Source: Populus alba
Lineage: Eukaryota; Streptophyta; Magnoliopsida; Malpighiales; Salicaceae
Assembly (NCBI RefSeq): GCF_005239225.2
Contig: NC_133288.1
Span: 16,436,169-16,500,168, forward strand
Reading direction: 5' to 3'
DNA length: 64,000 bases
In this document: positions 1 to 11,354 of the stretch, in pieces
Numbering within the stretch: the first letter of the stretch is position 1
Layout: the number at the start of each line of letters is the position of its first letter
Notes under the pieces: generated by a model
Database searches by the model: none
Seen by the model: only the letters and a program-made list of their open reading frames with translations
Told to the model about the DNA's origin: nothing
Program-made: the position numbers and the translations under genes

Positions 1-144
1 ACTTTAATTTTGTTGGTCTTTGTACCTATCAAATATAAACATACAAAATATATAAGAAACATTAGCTAAAGTTATGCACTATTTATATTTGATAAAACTT
101 TGAAATAAAGTAAAAAATAATAAAAAATGATTCTTATATATTTA

Positions 145-3100
145 TTTTAATTGTGCTCGCCATTCTTTCATAGAATAGAAATCATCGATTATCATATCAA
201 TTGCGAATCTTTCAACAATTTCTTTTTCTATATAGACAATCAAATAATTTGCAAGAAAAACATCTTCCATCCGATTGCAAAGTCTTGTTTTAACAATCTT
301 CATTGCTGAAAAAGCTTGCTCAGTAGTTGATGTCGAAACAAGAAGAGTCAAAATAAATCGAATCAACCTGTCAATGAATGGATAAATTGTTGATTTTTTT
401 GTTTCTACCAATCCTTGACATAAATCAGCAATCAATGACATATTCTTTAACTTTGGATGATTGGGTACATTAAGCACATAATGCTGCAACTGAAATCTCA
501 AATGAGTTTTTTCTTAATCAGAAAAGTCTTCAGGATAGAACTTGTCAACAAGTAAGCATATATCTTCAACACTGAATAATTTATATTTATTTTTAGGATC
601 TAAAGTTGTGCTCAACTTAAGAACCTCGATCTTCTGCTCATTTAATCTATTATTTAGCTCTTGCAATTGTTGATCAATGATAGTTGATGTAACCATATTA
701 TTTGATAGTTTCACCCATATCTACCTAATGTTTTGTCCATGTTTTATATGTAAAATGCCTTGATATTCTTTGTTTTATGTTTTGAAGGCACTTTTGGATG
801 AAAGATGAAAAAAGGAGTAAATTGGAGGTAATTGGCAGATTTGACGTTCAGTCAATATTTTGTGCAGAGCGTGAGTTCCAGAGATCGAAATGAAGTGATT
901 CCAGTGTAATTAAAAAGATAAAATCCATACCTTTCTGGAAATGTAATGCAAGAAAAATAAAAAGAGAAAGATCATGGCAATCACATCCTTCAAAGTCAAA
1001 TCGCGCAGTCTGCCAATGTTGACCTTTGCCCATTCAAAATTTAATATCTGGAGTTTCAAAAATCCAATTGATGCAAACATAATTTTGTTGGATTCCTTAC
1101 TCAAAGCTCTATAAACGCTCCAAATTTCATCAAAACACGATGTCATATGAGGGAGATATGAATTTTCAAAGATGGAAACTAAGTTCTACCAGCAAATAGG
1201 TTTTTTGAAGAAACAAGTCCAAATTACGTTTTGAAGCATCTAAACCGACATCCAAGTTTTTATATCAGCAATTTAACTCCTCTAAGTCAGATCTTAAAGA
1301 TTTCATGCAAGGCTATTTCTCCTTTTTAGGAAAAATAGTTATTGAAGTACTTAAATGTAAACTACCAACTTAAGGGAGGACTATTTTGTAAAATAGAGAC
1401 TAGGGTTTCTTAGCATATAAAAAGAAAGAGAGAAGGGGCTAGCAGCCAGTAAAAAAGAGGGAGAGCAGAAGGAGGCAACAACCAGCAGAGAACAAACACA
1501 AATTCTCTCCTCTACAAACCCAAAAATTGTGCTCTCTTCAATCTTTAGGAGTAGTTGTTCAATAGTTATGCAAGGCTAAGCTCTTTTCTTGGTTGCAAGG
1601 ACACAACAAACCTTTGGATTTTAAGAACCATGAGATTTATTCTTCCTTTTATTTTTAATTTATGTTATGAATGACTATGATTGTTTTCCTATGCATATTT
1701 CCTATGATTCTTGTTGATAATTGCTAGAGCAAACTCTAAGTTATTGTTGTGAACAATCTATTGCTAAGTTTAATATCAAAACCAGAGTTGTGATATACGA
1801 ACTTGTGAAGCAACTAAGCTTGATAATTATGGTGGAACTACATTATTGAACTTAGGAAGAACATTTAAACAAAGTGACACAAGCTGCGGACAGCTTGTAT
1901 GTTCATCTTGATGAAATTATCTAGTTCTTAAAGCTGCCACTAAATTGAATCATTAGTGCGGAACACTTTGATTGTTTGTTAGTTAGGATTAGTTATACGG
2001 CGGATTTGTTAATTAATCAACGTTAAGAAAAGATAAAGTTTCAAAACATAAACTGCAATTTTCATTTCAAGGATCGGTTCTAATTTCCGTTGGTGGATGT
2101 GTGCTTGTGACCAAGGTTTGTTTTCTTGATAAATTTCTGATTTCATTAAATTTTGTTTGCTAGTTTAATTTCTTCTATATTTTAGATCATCACAATTCAA
2201 ACCCCCCCAAAATTGCATAACGTATAGCATAAAAATCTGAACTAAATCTTCCTCGTGGGATCGACCCCTTGCTTACTCTATACTATCTTATGTGTTGTGT
2301 TTTAAACCAGGGTAATTAATTTGTACGATCGCAACATCACAACAATAGCTGTAAATATATCAACTCGGTAGTGATGCTCAGTTGTTATTAATTTTGTTTT
2401 ATGGCGAGATTGTCCCATACTAAAAAACAAGCATCCATATCAGGAACTTCAATGACTTGATGCTTACAAAATGATGTCACTTCTTCTAAAAGAGTTTCCC
2501 AACCATCATCTCTTAATTTCTAAATTAAAGTCTTTATGGTAGTTACTAAATGCATAGATTTAAAATGTCTTGAGATTTCTATTGCAAAGCTTGACAAAGT
2601 ACATCAGTAATTCCCATAACATTCTTCATTATATGCAAAATAAATGCAAAATCAAATGACATTAGCAACTTAAATGAAAAGGCCGCATCACCACGTTGAA
2701 AATAAGTAGATCCATCTAAAGCGATGTTTTCAAGAACCAAGCAAGTTGCCCCATACATTTTTATCAAACTGCAAATTGATTTGAAGTGCGAACTCCATCT
2801 GCTATCTTTAGATCGTTACAAACTACCTACTTGATTAACTCATTTACCCGTTTCAATCTCACCAATATCAATCAAATGTTCAATTGTAACTGCTTGAAAA
2901 GCCCGTAATTCATCATTACGCTTGCAAGAAGCATTAACAATGTTAACAACAAAAATCAAATTTTGAAAGAAAATGTGAACATCAGATATTTCTTTAGTTG
3001 TAGCAATAAGAGCCAATTTTAATTGATAAGCTAAGAAGTGTACATAATATGCATAAGGGCAATCATTAATGAATAAAGCTTGCAATCCATTTCACTCTCC

Positions 3101-4235
3101 ACGCATATTATTAGCATCATCATACCCTTGGCCCCTAATATTTTGAACATCAAGATTGTGATGAGATAAAACAAAGGAAATCTCTTTCTTAAGAGTTGAA
3201 GCAGTTGTATCTTTGACATGAACAATATACAAAAATCTTTCTCGTATAAATCCGCTTTTATCACCAAACCGAATAACAAGGGCCATTTGCTCTCTTCTAG
3301 ATTCATCTCGAGCTTTATCAACAATTAAACAAAATCTTGCATCACTAATCTCATAACGAATTGAAGACTGAACATTTCTAGAAAAGACATGCAAAATTTC
3401 TTTTTGAATTTGATGTGAGGTGTATTTAGCATTTTGTGGAGCATTATCCAAAACACGAGCACCTACTTGTTCATTGTATGATGCTAAAAGTTTCAACATT
3501 TCAAGAAAATTACCTAGGTTTTTTTATTTTGGACGTTCATCATGCCCTCTAAAAGCACATGCTTGAAATGTAAGCCAACGAACAATATCTATTAAAGCTT
3601 TAATAAGCAATCAATTATTTAGAATTTCTTAAGTAGTTTGCCTCTTAACTACCTTCTCAATATGACATGACTGATTTTTCAAATTTTCCAAGCACTTGGT
3701 GGCAAATCTATGAGCTGAATTCAGACCTTTTCTCATATGAGTAAAAAAAGCACATCGTTCCCCATCATTAACTTTCTTCCAACAATTGAATCCTTTAACA
3801 ATAAATATGTATGATCCTGGCTTTTCAGATGACTTACCTAAAAATAGATAGCAAGGGAAACAAAATACAGTATTTTTCTCTGAATATTCAACCCATGGAT
3901 AACTTTTGAACCAATGAGACTGAAATTGACAAGGATGGTTTTCACTAGTCAGCGAATATTCAGACATCAAAGGTTGATATGGCCTCAGATTAATATATGC
4001 CCTTCGAATTTCATCTTGTTGATTAACCAGGTATTCTTAAATTTGAGGACAATTGCATGGATCTCTAATTAAATAAGTAATGTCGATTCTAGTAGAAGGC
4101 TGCTCACTAATCAATGAAGGTTCTTTGTAAACTAAAGCACATTAGGGCTGCTCAACCATAACTTCAACATTACACTTTGGAGTTGGTTCATTAGGTTGTG
4201 AGTTATCAATATTTTTTCTCTTTTTCTCAAAAAAA
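145..4235 (-). pseudogene. hAT transposase pseudogene (TTF zinc finger, DUF4371, C-terminal dimerisation domain)
   Basis: Pieces in order along the minus strand: a TTF-type zinc-finger region at 3970-3629 (FQSHWFKSYPWVEYS, FCFPCYLF, GFNCWKKVNDG); a DUF4371-like region at 3499-2579 (YEISDARFCLIVDKARDES, SSHFKSICSLIKMYG); a segment with EHHYRVDIF just above 2345; and the hAT C-terminal dimerisation region at 501-145 (STTEQAFSAMKIVKTRL). The order and motifs match plant zinc-finger MYM-type-1-like hAT transposases. It is disabled by in-frame stops (514-516, near 4038 and near 4145), by a frameshift plus stop around 2780-2835, and by a solo LTR at 685-2344. Outside the LTR the coding frame is continuous from the HHY motif to IIDQQLQELN, so the LTR landed in coding sequence. 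No functional product is expected. Confidence 0.85.
685..2344. mobile_element. Solo LTR 1 (LTR retrotransposon, inside the hAT transposase)
   Basis: This 1,660-bp block begins TGATGTAACC and ends CATCACAACA, so it has TG...CA ends. It is flanked by 5-bp duplications atagt (680-684) and atagc (2345-2349), one mismatch. Removing it leaves the hAT coding frame continuous, which fixes both borders independently. Inside there is a TATA-like tataaaaag near 1418, a purine-rich transcribed-leader-like stretch, and a GTGGGATCGACCCC motif near 2256. Similar motifs sit near the U5 end of many plant Ty3/gypsy LTRs (from memory). No internal retroviral-type coding region or second LTR is present. The 62-aa and 78-aa ORFs inside are not recognisable. 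Confidence 0.75.
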
Positions 4236-4721
4236 AAATCAATTCTTCTTATTTTGTTTATGGTTCAACCTAAAATCAAAACATTATAAATTTTTATTAT
4301 TTTCTATTTTAAAAATCAATACAAATAATGATACGTTGAAGCAATAATCAGAAAACTTACACTGAATCAAAGCTAGGTATGTGTTCTTCAAAGAACTCAA
4401 TTTGGTTAGAAAAATTGTGTCGAATTGTATATTGGACTTGGTGATAATAAGGTACACATGAGAAAAAAATTTATAATTTTTATGTCTATGCTAAAAACAA
4501 AACATAAAAAAATCAAAGCGTAATCAAAACAAACTAATAAAATATATTTAAGTAGTTAAAAAAAAAACAGTCACTATAACAACAATAAAAAAAATAGTAA
4601 AACTAGTGGATCTAGAGAAAAAAAAAAAAAGGTAAATATAGCACAATTATATAAAATAAATCTCATCAAAGTAAAGTAGAGAGTTTTACCTGGTAACTTT
4701 GTTAATTCCCTAGAAGCTTTG

Positions 4722-6184
4722 TGATTAGTACTTAAAAGTGTATGTTTATCAAGGTTTTATATCATTATTTTGCACTTAAAGTATCAATAACTCCTTAACT
4801 AAAGCATGTTTTATAATAACAAGTTTGATACTATAAGATACCTTAATTTATGGTAAATGCTCATCTTAAACGCAGGCCTATCACATAAATAAAAGGATTG
4901 ATTGATGAGTTTAAGTATTGAAAGTGAAAGGACAAAGAGATGGCCAAACTTAGAAAAGAGATGCTGGTGCAGTCCAAACCGGAACATTGCTTGGTAATTG
5001 GATCATATCTGGAGCTCTAGATCTCGGATTTAGGTTCATTTTATATGGATGGAAAGGTAAGACATAGGCCTACAACTTTCATAGGAGCCCAAGATTTAAA
5101 AAGGCCGTTTTGAAGTCCAAATTATAGGAACAACGAAGAAGTCCGAAGCTGTTCTGTAGCCCAGACATTGTTCAGTGTCCAGCCCATATCTTGAGTTCTA
5201 GAAGTCCAAATGACCTCATCTTTTTTTTGTTGGAAAGCTGAGACAATTTTCTAGAACATTCCTGAGGATTCTATGCAAATTATGATGTTAGCAATGACAT
5301 CTTGTTCAGACAAGAAGATAAGAATTGTCATCAAGTCAAGATGTGGCCACCCACTCATCAATTAGTCAACAAATCAATAATTCCAAATTTTTCCTATAAA
5401 AGGAGGCATTTACCATGTATGAAGGCATCTTGGTTTCTAGATCAAGATCATGCTCTTGCTTTCTCTTTTTGTATTGTTTATGTTTTGCTTTCATTAATAT
5501 CAAGTTTATGCACTTCATTTCATTTCCTTTACTTAGTTAACTTCTTTCTCATTTATGTTCTTATCTTGTTCATTTATGTTTCTTTCTCTCATTATGTTTG
5601 GCTAAGTTAATTATGTCAAGGTGAAAAGGATACACTAATGGTGTATAGAATAAGTATAATATGAACTTAACATGGACCTTAATGTTGGATACTAACATGT
5701 TTCATATTTGTTATCTTGTTCACTTTTAATACTTTGCTTGTTAAATGGTTAATCTAGATTTATGTTGTATAACACTTGGTACAACAAATACTTGGCATTT
5801 TCATAGCCCATACTGTATGGTATAACCGACACCTGAGCTATGAAAGGAACTTGATTTGTTGTTAACATAAGTTATAATCATGAATGCCTGCCAAAATTTA
5901 CAAGTATTAGCAAGATAACTAATGTAATCATGTTAACAATTTATAATATGATTGGAACCTCCTTTATGTGTGGTTTCCAATTGAGTAATAAGAATTTATA
6001 CTATACTTGTTTGAAGTACCATTAGTGGATCATCTAACTTTGATATTTGTTTTTATCATTGTTTAATCCTTACATCAATTTTACATCTCAAAGCTCTCTT
6101 TATTATTACTATTACTATTATTAATATTAGTACCACTACTACTATTATTATTACTATTATAATTATTATTAGTATTACTACTAA

Positions 6185-6225
<41 letters not shown>

Positions 6226-6350
6226 GTTGTTATTGTTGTTTATAATTTATACAATTAACATCTCTGTGGTACGACCCCGGTCTTGCCGGGTTATTTATTA
6301 CTTCGACACTCCTGCACTTGGGAGAAGACATCAAGCTTCTGGTCGTGTCA
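4722..6350. mobile_element. Solo LTR 2 (LTR retrotransposon, in the hAT 5' region)
   Basis: This 1,629-bp block starts TGATTAGTAC and ends GGTCGTGTCA. It is flanked by perfect 5-bp duplications ctttg (4717-4721 and 6351-6355). A TATA-like tataaaagg lies near 5395, followed by a pyrimidine-rich stretch that may be the R/U5 leader. The motif GTGGTACGACCCCGG sits near 6266, close to the 3' end, as in solo LTR 1. The block holds an ATT-rich microsatellite (about 6099-6236). The 102-aa ORF at 5302-5610 spans the presumed leader and is not recognisable. No internal domain is left, so this is most likely an LTR-LTR recombination scar. Confidence 0.8.
6099..6236. repeat. (ATT/ACT)n microsatellite
   Basis: This is a run of ATT-type trinucleotides with ACT and GTT variants inside solo LTR 2. 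The purest part is at about 6188-6223. Confidence 0.9.
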
Positions 6351-6524
6351 CTTTGGTTTAGCCTTGCCGCGTTACTTTATATTATTATACTTTTAGGTTA
6401 GGGTTGCCGGTTACAGAGGGCTACAAAGCCTTTACTTTGTAAAGTGGAGAGTTTTAATAGCTAAGGAGATAATAATTTATTATTAAGAGGGCCCATCTCT
6501 TTAAAAGATTATAGCCATGCATTT

Positions 6525-6530
<6 letters not shown>

Positions 6531-6589
<59 letters not shown>
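6531..6589. repeat. (TA)n microsatellite
   Basis: An uninterrupted run of about 29 TA units lies 40 bp inside the hAT terminus at 6629. Confidence 0.95.
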
Positions 6590-6592
<3 letters not shown>

Positions 6593-6632
6593 TTGCAGGG
6601 GCCCTGCCCCCCCCTTAATTCCGCCACTGCCT

Positions 6633-9600
6633 ATATTATCACAAAGAATTTTTGGAATGTGTGGTATAGCCAAGTTGAGTTCATAAAATAATAAAGAGAG
6701 CTAACCAAGTTCTGATGCAATGGCAACTACGTTACTTCCTTGTGCTCTACAAGATTGGATTTGGTCCTAGAAACACAATATAAACACTAATAGATGTATG
6801 ATCATCTATATTTCCTGCATAATCAACATCTAAGTATGTTATGAGGGAAAAAGATAAAGAATGCCTATGTGAAGGCCATGATACAAGGTGCCTTTTAGGT
6901 AATGAAGGAGTTGTTTAACAACTGACTTGTGAGAGTGGATTGGTTTATGCATAAATTATGCTAGGTGATTGACAGAGAAAGTTATATTAGGTCATGTGAG
7001 AGATAGATATTGAAGGGCACTAATGAAACTCTTGAAAATGGTGGAACCAATGGCAACAAACCTATCATGAAGTTACCAAGTTTCTAATATGGAAAAAGAT
7101 GTATGGGATGGCTTAGCTTTATCAAGTTTGTAATAAGACAGTAGATCATGTATGTAACTATGTTGAATTAAAAATAAGCTTGTGTTTATGGGGATTACCT
7201 CAACACCAAGGAAATAATACAAGTTGTTGAGATCTTTGAGATTGAACTGATGCCTTAGAGATTGAATTATAGCATCCAGTTTGGTGGAGTTGTTTCTTGT
7301 GATAATAAGGTCATTAACATAAACTTATTATGCAATATTGTGTTCATGATGATATATGAAGAGTGATGGATCTGCCTTAGATTATGTGAAACTAAGGGAG
7401 TGAAATCCTTTGCTCAAAGTTTGATATCAAGCACGAGGTGCCTATTTTAGGCCATATAAAGATTGATGAAGTTTATAGATGTAATGAGGTTTGTCAGCAT
7501 CAATGAAGCCTTATGGTTGTTGTATATGGACATCATCATCTAGGGTACCATAAAGAAAAGCATTGTTTATATCAAGTTGTCGAAGTTAGTTGCAAGATAT
7601 GGCTAGTGATAAGATGGTCCTAATGGTGGCAAGTTTGATGATAGGAGAGAAGGTTTTATGATACTCAATCTCATGTTGTTGATGGAATCATTTGGCCACT
7701 AACCTAGCTTTGTTCGTGGCTATTAAACAATTTGAACTCCTTTTAATTCTGAAAACCCACTTGTAGCCAATAAGATGAATATGAGAAGAGGGTGGAATCA
7801 AGTCCCAAATACCATATTTCGCTAAAGCAGTGAATTCTTCACTCATAGCCTGCCTCAAGTAATGACTTTTTAGTGCCTCACACACACTAGTCAGATTAAG
7901 CGAGTCTGCCAAAGGATGTGTAGTAGTGGAATAAAACATTTTTAGTTTGTGAATGTGATTCATACCTCTGATGACCATGGAATAAGTATGTTGATCTAAG
8001 AAGAAACTCGGTTATGAGGCTATAGTAGGCAATGATGTTGTTGGAGCAGATGTATCCATGGATGGAGATGAGATATTTGAAAATGAGTAGGATTAACATT
8101 GGAAGTAGTAGTGATGACATTGGGGTTAATGGTGGTGTGTTAATAGTGGTGTGTAATGGCAAAATAATAGGGCTAGGACTGAAGATATTGTAGTGGTTAA
8201 TGGTATGGCCTGATGGAGGCTTTGATAAGAGAGACATGGATGGAAATTCTGCTTTATTCAAAGAGACATGTCTAGATATGCAAGTGCGATGTGTTTGAGG
8301 GTCTAAGCACATATATGCATTTTGAGAGGTAGAATATCCTATAAAGATACATGGCTTTGATTTTGGTTCTGTTTTGTGGGAATTAAATGGTTTAAACCAT
8401 GGGTAGCATAGGTAATCGAATATATTAAGCTTATTATAATTTAGTGATTGGTTAAATAAGCATTCAAAAGGGGATTTGTTCTAAAGAACAGGTGTAGGAA
8501 GTTTATTGATAAGGTAAATTGTTGTTTCAAAGGAATGACACTAGAATTTTTAAGGTAGGTTCACTTAGGTAAGTAGTGTCATTCATGTTTTAATAATTTG
8601 ACGATGTCAATGTTCAAAAATACTATTGTGTTGAGGAGTGTATGGGGGAGTAGTGAGATAGTTGATGCCATGTTTATCTAGGTAAGGTTTTACGCTTGTG
8701 TATTCACCACCATTGTCTGAGTAAATGTGTGTGATTTTGAGCTCAAGTTTCTTTTCAAGTAAAACATGCAGCTGTGGAAAGATGGTGGTAATACCATATT
8801 TGAGAATCATGGGGAAAAGCCAACAATAACATATGTAATGGTCATTAAAGATGGCATAACATTTGAAGCCTTTGTAGGAGGAAATGTGAGCTGGTCCCCA
8901 AACATCTGAATAAATATATTATATGGGCCATGTGCTTTTGATGCTATTTATACAAAAAAGAAGCTATTGACTTTTATTGATGTGGCATGAATTGCAGACA
9001 TGATTTAGAGAGGAGGAGGTAACAAATAAATGGAAATATTATGTTATTTGAGATATTATTCATTTTGAAGGATGACCTAGACGACAATGCCACATGTTTT
9101 GAGATGCTCGCTAATTTGGGTTTGTGGATATTTTGTGTAATGTGGAAAGGGTGGATAGTGAATACATTCCATCTTCACATCATCCTTGCAGTAGTATCGC
9201 CCCCATGAACTAACCCTTGACAATAACATAGTTAGGATGAAACTCAATGAGTACATTGTTTACTTTTTTGAAGTAATGCACATAAATAAGATTCTTTTGG
9301 ATGCTTGTAACATAAAAAGTATCAGTTAAGAAAAATTTATAAGATTTATGGTTAAAGGTAAGAGAACCAATATGAGTGATAGGTAAACTTGAGCCATCTC
9401 CAATCACCACAACATCTGTGCCATCTTATACGGAGTGGATAAATAAGTTTAAGAGATCAAAGGTGATATTATGTGAGGCACCGGCATCCAAGAGCCATTT
9501 TCCTTTTATTTCTACTAACTTGCTTACATAATTGGCTGTGACATGTTGTAATTTTAGGCAGTTTTTTGATGTATGACTGATCTCTTTACAAAACTAACAT

Positions 9601-10380
9601 TTTAGCTTCCATTGGAACTGATTGTTGTGGTGATGATTGTTGTCTCGATACCACCAAAGTCATTGCAAGTTTCCACGTTGGTAATTTCTTGGTTGTCGTT
9701 GATGATAAGGACCAACAGTGCGTTAAGTATTGTTAGATATAGCCATGAGCTGTGATTGAGTTGTTTTGATTCTCTTCAGGTAAGTTTCTTGTGTTGTGAG
9801 TATATCATGTAGTTCCTTAAATGTTAATGATGTTTCTCTTGTTCGTATAGGAGCTATGATATCCTTGTAGTTAGTGCCAAGACCATTAAGAACATAGAAT
9901 GTAATGCCATCATTTGATAAGGGTGTATCGATCACGGCTGGTTCATCAACAATTATACGAACAACATGTATATAATTAGAGATGGACCAATCTCTTTTCT
10001 AAAGCAGAGTCAAGGATTCCTTGAGCTACATAACCCTTGTGTGAGATTGATTTGCGTAAAGTTGAGTTAATCTTGATCAAGCCTCTGCTGAGTTTTTTGC
10101 AGTTGCAATCAAAGGTGAGATGCTATCAAAAATTAAGGCTAGAATTGCATTGAGGAGGAGTTGGCCTGGACGAAGCCATAATGTGGCTGCTGTGTTAGTA
10201 TCGGGTTTGGTGCTATTTGTTGAAACTGAATGACACTTGGTTATTCCATCCACGTAGCCCATAAGATCAAATCAATGAAGGAGTGATTTGAAGGTGGCAC
10301 TTCATGATGGAAAATTGGAGGGAGTGAGTCATTGCAGCTGATTTGTGTTGACAACAATAAGGTTGTCATTTGAAGTAAAG
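6633..10380 (-). pseudogene. Copia gag-pol pseudogene
   Basis: Gag (UBN2-type) is seen at about 10320-9723, with LMGYVDG and FYVLNGLGTNYKDI. A zinc knuckle CQLCKE..HTSKNC follows near 9600. The protease motif reads WLLDAGASHNIT near 9495, where SGAS is usual. A GAG-pre-integrase motif WHCRLGHPS lies near 9085 and CNSCH near 8995. The integrase core has YSDNGGEYT near 8725. RT begins at 7978-7688 (AMSEEFTALAKYGIWDLIPP, GYKWVFRIKR). Its catalytic YVDD box reads YVND near 7315, next to a stop codon. RNase H ends at LCDN beside the hAT border. It is a molecular fossil: the altered RT box and multiple stops exclude activity. Confidence 0.88.
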
Positions 10381-10418
10381 ATTAGGTGTGCCATTGATGT
10401 GTAAATTTGATTGGACAT

Positions 10419-10429
10419 CTCTGATACCA
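10419..10429 (-). promoter_or_regulatory. Copia primer-binding site
   Basis: The minus strand reads TGGTATCAGAG, which pairs with the 3' end of initiator methionine tRNA, the standard primer of plant copia elements. It lies directly upstream of gag. Confidence 0.8.
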
Positions 10430-10431
10430 TA

Positions 10432-10700
10432 ATAGGAAAAACAACACCAAAGTTTCTTTGTTTTCTATATTTTCTTTTCTTGTTGTTGTTGTCTATTACA
10501 TTTTGAGAGTAAATATACATAAATACAAATTTTCAGATTGGCTATTGTGGCTTAATTTCTATACTTCTAGCTTTAGACAAATTTGTTCTTATGACTTGAT
10601 TTTCTTTTAGCATTAACTGATGGCTCAGTTGTAACTGAAAGAGGTTGATTAATGGCTTGATTCTTTATAGAGACAACATAATTAAGGTTGCAATCCATTG
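10432..10700 (-). mobile_element. Probable copia 5' LTR remnant
   Basis: This is the segment immediately upstream of the primer-binding site on the minus strand. It is A-rich near its 3' end, as in copia LTR leaders. Neither the TG nor the CA terminus is clear and no second LTR is in the window, so the borders are estimates. Confidence 0.4.
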
Positions 10701-10734
10701 CGTAATTAATTGGTGGAAAACTAATGGGAGAAAA

Positions 10735-10936
10735 TATTATTATTATTATTTTATTCACGTAAGGTGTCCGGATCAACTTGAGCGCACCTCAACTAATCCC
10801 TACAAATCCTGAAGTTAACGACCAGGTAAGTCTCAAGTAATCATTAATATTAGTAACCATAGGGCTCGAACCTAAGACTAGAGGGGGAGCAAACCCCTTG
10901 ATCCTAAATTCTTACCACTAGATCACCTACTAAATG
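10735..10936 (-). mobile_element. tRNA-derived SINE (family A, copy 1)
   Basis: The minus strand has a tRNA-like head: an A-box-like GATCTAGTGGTAAG, then the B-box-like GGTTCGAGCCC about 45 bp downstream. A body containing GGTCGTTAACTTCAG follows, and the 3' tail is (AAT)n-like (10735-10750). A second copy at 11355-12525 shares the body motif, so this is a repeated family. It sits directly beyond the copia LTR remnant. Confidence 0.7.
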
Positions 10937-11354
10937 ATTAATTACATGTATTAATATTTTATTATTCGATTGAGATTAAGGTACAATTAGGCAAGCGTCC
11001 CCTCCAATTAATCCTCATGTTGGCACTGGTATGGACTTTTTGTAGACCAGTGCCGCACATCTTTTGAAAATATATATTAACATGGATATAAAATTGTTCA
11101 CATATGAATTCTTGGGGAAGGAAAATTGGTTTATTAGGCCCAGAAACCGCAAAGCAAGACAAACACCCTGTACCTTTTCATTATTCTCCCTCATGACCAC
11201 CAATTATTGTCTACAATTTCTTGTTCTTTTTTAGGAATGTCTGATAGTGCCTGTTTACTTAAGTTAAGATTTTGAAAAAAAAAATGTAGCTTTTATAAAA
11301 TTTAATTATTTTTTAAAAGCTTAAAAATTATTTTATTTATATCTTTTTTTTTTA
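10937..11354. other. Unassigned interval between two SINEs
   Basis: This is about 420 bp of mixed sequence. The 66-aa and 62-aa minus ORFs (11162-10962 and 11203-11015) overlap each other in different frames and show no domain. No gene is supported. Confidence 0.5.

Larger units (their letters stand above)
1..6629 (-). mobile_element. hAT-superfamily DNA transposon (ZMYM1/TTF-type transposase), 5' end in window, 3' end off-window
   Basis: The element reads on the minus strand. Its outer 5' terminus is at 6629, where the minus strand starts CAGTGGCGGAATTAAGGGGG, a typical plant hAT terminal inverted repeat. The flanking 8 bp (6630-6637, cctatatt) is the expected target-duplication half, but the partner lies beyond position 1. 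It carries a broken transposase (about 145-4235) and non-coding 5' DNA. Both non-coding flanks of the transposase (4240-4700 and 1-140) match the interior of the small element at 11451-12471, which supports the same family. Two solo LTRs are inserted in it. It interrupts a copia element just after an LCDN motif of RNase H, so it is younger than that element. Confidence 0.85.
6630..10700 (-). mobile_element. Degenerate Ty1/copia retrotransposon, 3' part cut off by the hAT insertion
   Basis: On the minus strand the order is 5' LTR remnant, primer-binding site, gag, zinc knuckle, protease, integrase, reverse transcriptase, RNase H. This integrase-before-RT order defines Ty1/copia. The 3' end of RNase H and the 3' LTR are separated from the rest by the hAT element at 6629 and lie off-window. 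Stops and frameshifts interrupt every domain. Confidence 0.9.

Noticed and set aside
769..2403. 11-bp direct repeat tttgttttatg at 769-779 and 2393-2403 as the target duplication of the first hAT interruption
   Set aside because: hAT coding sequence (EHHYRVDIF) is still readable between 2345 and 2403, so the insertion ends earlier. The TG...CA block 685-2344 with atagt/atagc fits the reading frame exactly.
4673..6453. 16-bp near-duplicate aaagtagagagtttta / aaagtggagagtttta as target duplication of a LINE-type insertion
   Set aside because: The TG...CA borders at 4722 and 6350 with a perfect ctttg duplication explain the block better. The 16-bp repeat appears to belong to the hAT 5' region.
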